From Bifidobacteriaceae bacterium (GTDB lineage Bacteria > Actinomycetota > Actinomycetes > Actinomycetales > WQXJ01): a DNA stretch of 10,305 nucleotides. Numbering within the stretch: position 1 is the first letter of the stretch; each line of letters begins with the position of its first letter. Position numbers and translations under genes: made by a program. Below the pieces are notes generated by a model. It worked only from the letters and a program-made list of their open reading frames with translations, searched no databases and was not told the origin of the DNA. The stretch covers positions 1-10,305 of the forward strand of contig JAISCU010000243.1 in assembly GCA_031265345.1 (NCBI GenBank), written 5' to 3'. This document shows positions 8,382 through 10,305 of this stretch, in pieces.

Positions 8382-8467
8382 AAATCTGAGATATTCCCGC
8401 GAGAACTCTGGTGACTCCTTTCAATTTTTGACGGGCACCGATCAGTGCACCATAATATCTCAGACTT
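8382..8467. repeat. Inverted repeat in AT-rich DNA upstream of the MULE
   Basis: The left arm AAATCTGAGATATT (8382-8395) and the right arm AATATCTCAGACTT (8454-8467) are inverse complements at 13 of 14 positions, separated by 58 bases. A further copy of CATAATATCTC occurs at 8574-8584. The site lies about 480 bases upstream of the MULE transposase start and may belong to that element's terminal region or to a separate small element. Confidence 0.55.
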
Positions 8468-8496
8468 TTTCCGACGGGGCTTGGTTGATCGAGACA

Positions 8497-8549
8497 ATTC
8501 TGAGCTCAGAGTGTGAGCTCTTGTGAACACTGGAGTGTCATGTAAAGTT
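8497..8549. repeat. 53-bp direct repeat, copy 1
   Basis: This unit begins ATTCTGAGCTCAGAGTGTGA and ends TGTCATGTAAAGTT. It matches the copy at 8608-8660 at 52 of 53 positions; the one difference is A at 8534 against G at 8645. It contains the palindrome CTGAGCTCAG and a second GAGCTC. The near-identity against worn surroundings indicates a recent duplication or selection. Confidence 0.85.
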
Positions 8550-8563
8550 TGTAATAATTACAA
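8549..8563. repeat. Perfect short hairpin between the direct repeats
   Basis: TTGTAAT (8549-8555) and ATTACAA (8557-8563) pair perfectly around one A. The word TGTAATT recurs immediately after it and again near 8591, so the 58-base spacer between the 53-bp repeats is itself built of short repeated AT words. Confidence 0.55.
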
Positions 8564-8607
8564 TGTAATTCAACATAATATCTCGCCAGTTTGTAATTCT
8601 CTCAAAC

Positions 8608-8660
8608 ATTCTGAGCTCAGAGTGTGAGCTCTTGTGAACACTGGGGTGTCATGTAAAGTT
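8608..8660. repeat. 53-bp direct repeat, copy 2
   Basis: Second copy of the unit at 8497-8549, offset by exactly 111 bases, with a single G-for-A change at 8645. It ends 285 bases before the MULE start codon. The word TCAGACTTT follows at 8660-8668 and also occurs at 8460-8468, just before copy 1, so the duplicated neighbourhood may be larger but more diverged. Confidence 0.85.
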
Positions 8661-8688
8661 CAGACTTTAGCCCTCGTTGCTCAGAAAT

Positions 8689-8919
8689 ATGTCTCAGAAA
8701 TTTCCCTGCTATTGTAAGTCCTATCGTGCGACGCAAAGTTCGGTTCACCTGGCGAACGAGGAACTCCGTCCATTGAAACGCCACTCCATTATTATACGTA
8801 ATTCCAGGTGTGAGACTGTCTCCTTCGGATCTCAGGCTATGGCACCAACATTTAATGATATATCGCTCGGGAGCGCCGCCCCGATTCCCGATCATCGCCC
8901 TCAAATTTTGAGACTTTAA
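8689..8919 (+). CDS. Small hypothetical ORF upstream of the MULE transposase
   Basis: From ATG 8689-8691 this frame encodes about 76 residues beginning MSQKFPCYCKSYRA and ending PIPDHRPQILRL. It contains CYC, then RHSIIIRNSRC, a Cys/His arrangement that might be a worn zinc-binding motif, but I recognise no family. It lies in a different frame from the transposase and stops 26 bases before its ATG. It could be a 5' leader ORF, an old N-terminal extension of the transposase cut off by a frameshift, or chance. A similarly long open frame exists on the opposite strand (8617-8904), which lowers confidence. Confidence 0.2.
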   Translation: MSQKFPCYCKSYRATQSSVHLANEELRPLKRHSIIIRNSRCETVSFGSQAMAPTFNDISLGSAAPIPDHRPQILRL

Positions 8920-8928
8920 CGGAGCTGA

Positions 8929-8940
8929 TCACTTCATTCA
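8929..8940 (+). promoter_or_regulatory. Possible initiator-like motif just before the MULE ATG
   Basis: TCACTTCATTCA sits 14 to 16 bases before the transposase ATG at 8945. Its first seven bases fit TCAYTWY, the start of the initiator element that parabasalids place very close to their start codons. The rest of the longer consensus does not fit exactly. A seven-base degenerate match can occur by chance, so this is suggestive only and depends on the host being a parabasalid. Confidence 0.2.
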
Positions 8941-8944
8941 TCCA

Positions 8945-10305
8945 ATGATCGCAGTCCCGAGCGGGGCCGTTCCCTTCAATCCCTCGACGTTCCTTTCACT
9001 CTACATACCCTACGAGCAGAACGGGAAGACGAAACTTGATTGCGTCTTCCATCCCAAAGGCAAAGTCCAAAGAGATGAACTTACCCATTGGATAAATATC
9101 CTTCCTCCAGACTATGAGGCTCGTGCCTCCAAGTGCAGTATGTCGGGCTACACACACCAGCTGCACATTTACCGTCGTCTGGGTCGAAACGCGGTCGTCG
9201 GCCTCTTCCACGTGCGCTACAACGCCAAAACTCTCGCCAATGTGTCGATTCAAACCTGGACCGATCTAGATAAGGACAATCTTGTCGACCCTATCTGGAC
9301 GCGCCTCTACCTCCAGGCAGCGAACTACGCCGCCCGCTGTGACTTCTCATTCGCCGGCCCGCCGTCCCGTGATCCTCAACATCCAATGCACGTCTTCGCC
9401 GAGACTATACTACAGCCAGGGGCTCCGGCGCTGGTCCCCGGAATCATCCGCCTCCTCCTGGACGAAGACCTGGCTCGCCGTTACGCGGATGTCGCGGGGG
9501 ATGGCACGAAGCGGAAACAGTTCTCGGAATTGTTGGCCTCGATCACTTGCGGGTCGGTACGCACGTGGCTCAGCGACACCAAACGAAGTGAACACATGGA
9601 AGCGGTTGACGACCAATATCTTTTCGGGCTCACGTGCGTGTTCGCGTTTGCAGTCGATCTTTTGATGAAGCGCCCGAAATGCGTGATGACCGATACGACA
9701 TTCAAATCCGTTAAGCCATATACGTTGGCCATTCTGCACGCGATTTTCGGTAATGAGTCGATACCGATCGCTTTCGCCATCTGGCCGTCGGAAACCAGCC
9801 AGTCGTACGGTCAGTTGTACAACCACATCCTCAGCCTCCTCACGACGTGCGCCATCCACGCTAGGAACCAGACGCAGCCGCGCGCACCCCTCCGCGCGCC
9901 GGTGGGACCATTCCTCTGGCCCGAGCAGGTTCCCGGCGAAGACCAAGATTTGGACGAGTTACCGGTCGCCGCCGGTGAATTGCATTCGGACGAGTTGCCG
10001 GATCCGATCGCGGCCGAGGAGCAAGATTCGTGTGAAGTTGGACAAATCGATGCGGACAACGCGATCGATCCGGATATCGCGTGCGAAGAAGAACATTGGG
10101 AAGAGCTCTCGCCCGCGGAGATGGCAGCAGCCATGGGCGGCTCAGAGCGTTCTGAAGCTTACGAGAAGCTACGTCTGAACACCGACCCTGACGTCTGGAA
10201 ATGGCACGAATTGTTGCTCGGTCTTCCCATCGTAACCGATCAAGGAAAAGCTCTACAAAGCTTTGTTGACGCATTCGGTCTCGTTTGGAAGCTTTGTCAC
10301 AGGCA
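8945..10305 (+). CDS. Mutator-like (MULE) transposase, 3' end outside the window
   Basis: One frame stays open from ATG 8945-8947 for 453 codons to the window edge, while neighbours are broken. A MULE transposase cuts and joins element ends in the nucleus using a DDE catalytic triad. The first Asp is D250 in VMTDTTFKSVKPYTLAILHA, followed by ESIPIAFAIWPSETSQSYGQ, the typical family strand-and-helix block. The second Asp is D432 in LPIVTDQGKAL, followed by WKLCHR, the expected Cys/His position. The third residue (Glu) lies beyond the edge. Residues about 328-392 form a highly acidic insert (runs of Glu and Asp) that makes the D-D spacing 182 residues, longer than usual for the family. The N-terminal 240 residues hold C33, C64 and several His but no zinc finger I can name. 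The start is supported by the full open frame; the terminal inverted repeats are not identified. Probably a recent or active copy. Confidence 0.85.
   Translation, partial: MIAVPSGAVPFNPSTFLSLYIPYEQNGKTKLDCVFHPKGKVQRDELTHWINILPPDYEARASKCSMSGYTHQLHIYRRLGRNAVVGLFHVRYNAKTLANVSIQTWTDLDKDNLVDPIWTRLYLQAANYAARCDFSFAGPPSRDPQHPMHVFAETILQPGAPALVPGIIRLLLDEDLARRYADVAGDGTKRKQFSELLASITCGSVRTWLSDTKRSEHMEAVDDQYLFGLTCVFAFAVDLLMKRPKCVMTDTTFKSVKPYTLAILHAIFGNESIPIAFAIWPSETSQSYGQLYNHILSLLTTCAIHARNQTQPRAPLRAPVGPFLWPEQVPGEDQDLDELPVAAGELHSDELPDPIAAEEQDSCEVGQIDADNAIDPDIACEEEHWEELSPAEMAAAMGGSERSEAYEKLRLNTDPDVWKWHELLLGLPIVTDQGKALQSFVDAFGLVWKLCHR

Noticed and set aside
8617..8904. 95-residue minus-strand open frame
   Set aside because: It lies across one of the 53-bp repeats and opposes the upstream leader of the transposase. 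No motif supports it, and evidence for either strand is weak.
1..10305. CRISPR arrays, rRNA, tRNA or bacterial promoters and ribosome binding sites
   Set aside because: No regularly spaced repeat array, no cloverleaf-like or rRNA-like sequence and no consistent purine-rich site before starts was seen; the recognisable genes are eukaryotic transposon types.

Overview
The window looks like nuclear DNA of a single-celled eukaryote (a protist): it carries a near-intact Mutator-like (MULE) transposase, a dead Tc1/mariner transposase, long gene-poor stretches, and no bacterial operon signals. A parabasalid-type host is possible (MULE and mariner families together, plus a weak initiator-like motif at the MULE start), but the G+C is too high for Trichomonas vaginalis itself, so the host is not identified.

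Layout. 1-520: AT-leaning DNA with two small hairpins and no recognisable gene. About 524-5930: a sharply G+C-rich block (one sampled 60-base line is 68% G+C) packed with protein-like reading frames that are all broken by frameshifts and in-frame stops. Plus strand: a short ankyrin-like remnant (524-926), a long remnant of unknown function (1026-3362) and a third remnant (3363-3897). Minus strand, convergent with these: two remnants that look like diverged copies of one family (3890-4986 and 5007-5870). None has a function I can name. 5930-8290: mixed-composition DNA of roughly 50% G+C with an unidentified open stretch (6063-6353, minus) and a clear fossil of a Tc1/mariner transposase C-terminal half (6942-7503, minus). 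8300-8670: AT-rich DNA with an inverted repeat, a 53-bp direct repeat pair and a short perfect hairpin. 8945 to the right edge: an uninterrupted MULE transposase frame of 453 codons that continues beyond the window.

Reading. The right end is a recent, possibly active MULE with its upstream repeat-rich region. The centre is an old insertion graveyard. The most interesting object is the GC-rich block: tightly packed genes on both strands, no transposase, unlike its surroundings in composition, and now decayed. An endogenised large DNA virus or other foreign DNA would fit, but this is inference from gene density, composition and decay, not from any recognised viral hallmark gene. Sequencing or assembly indels in GC-rich DNA are the main competing explanation for the frameshifts.
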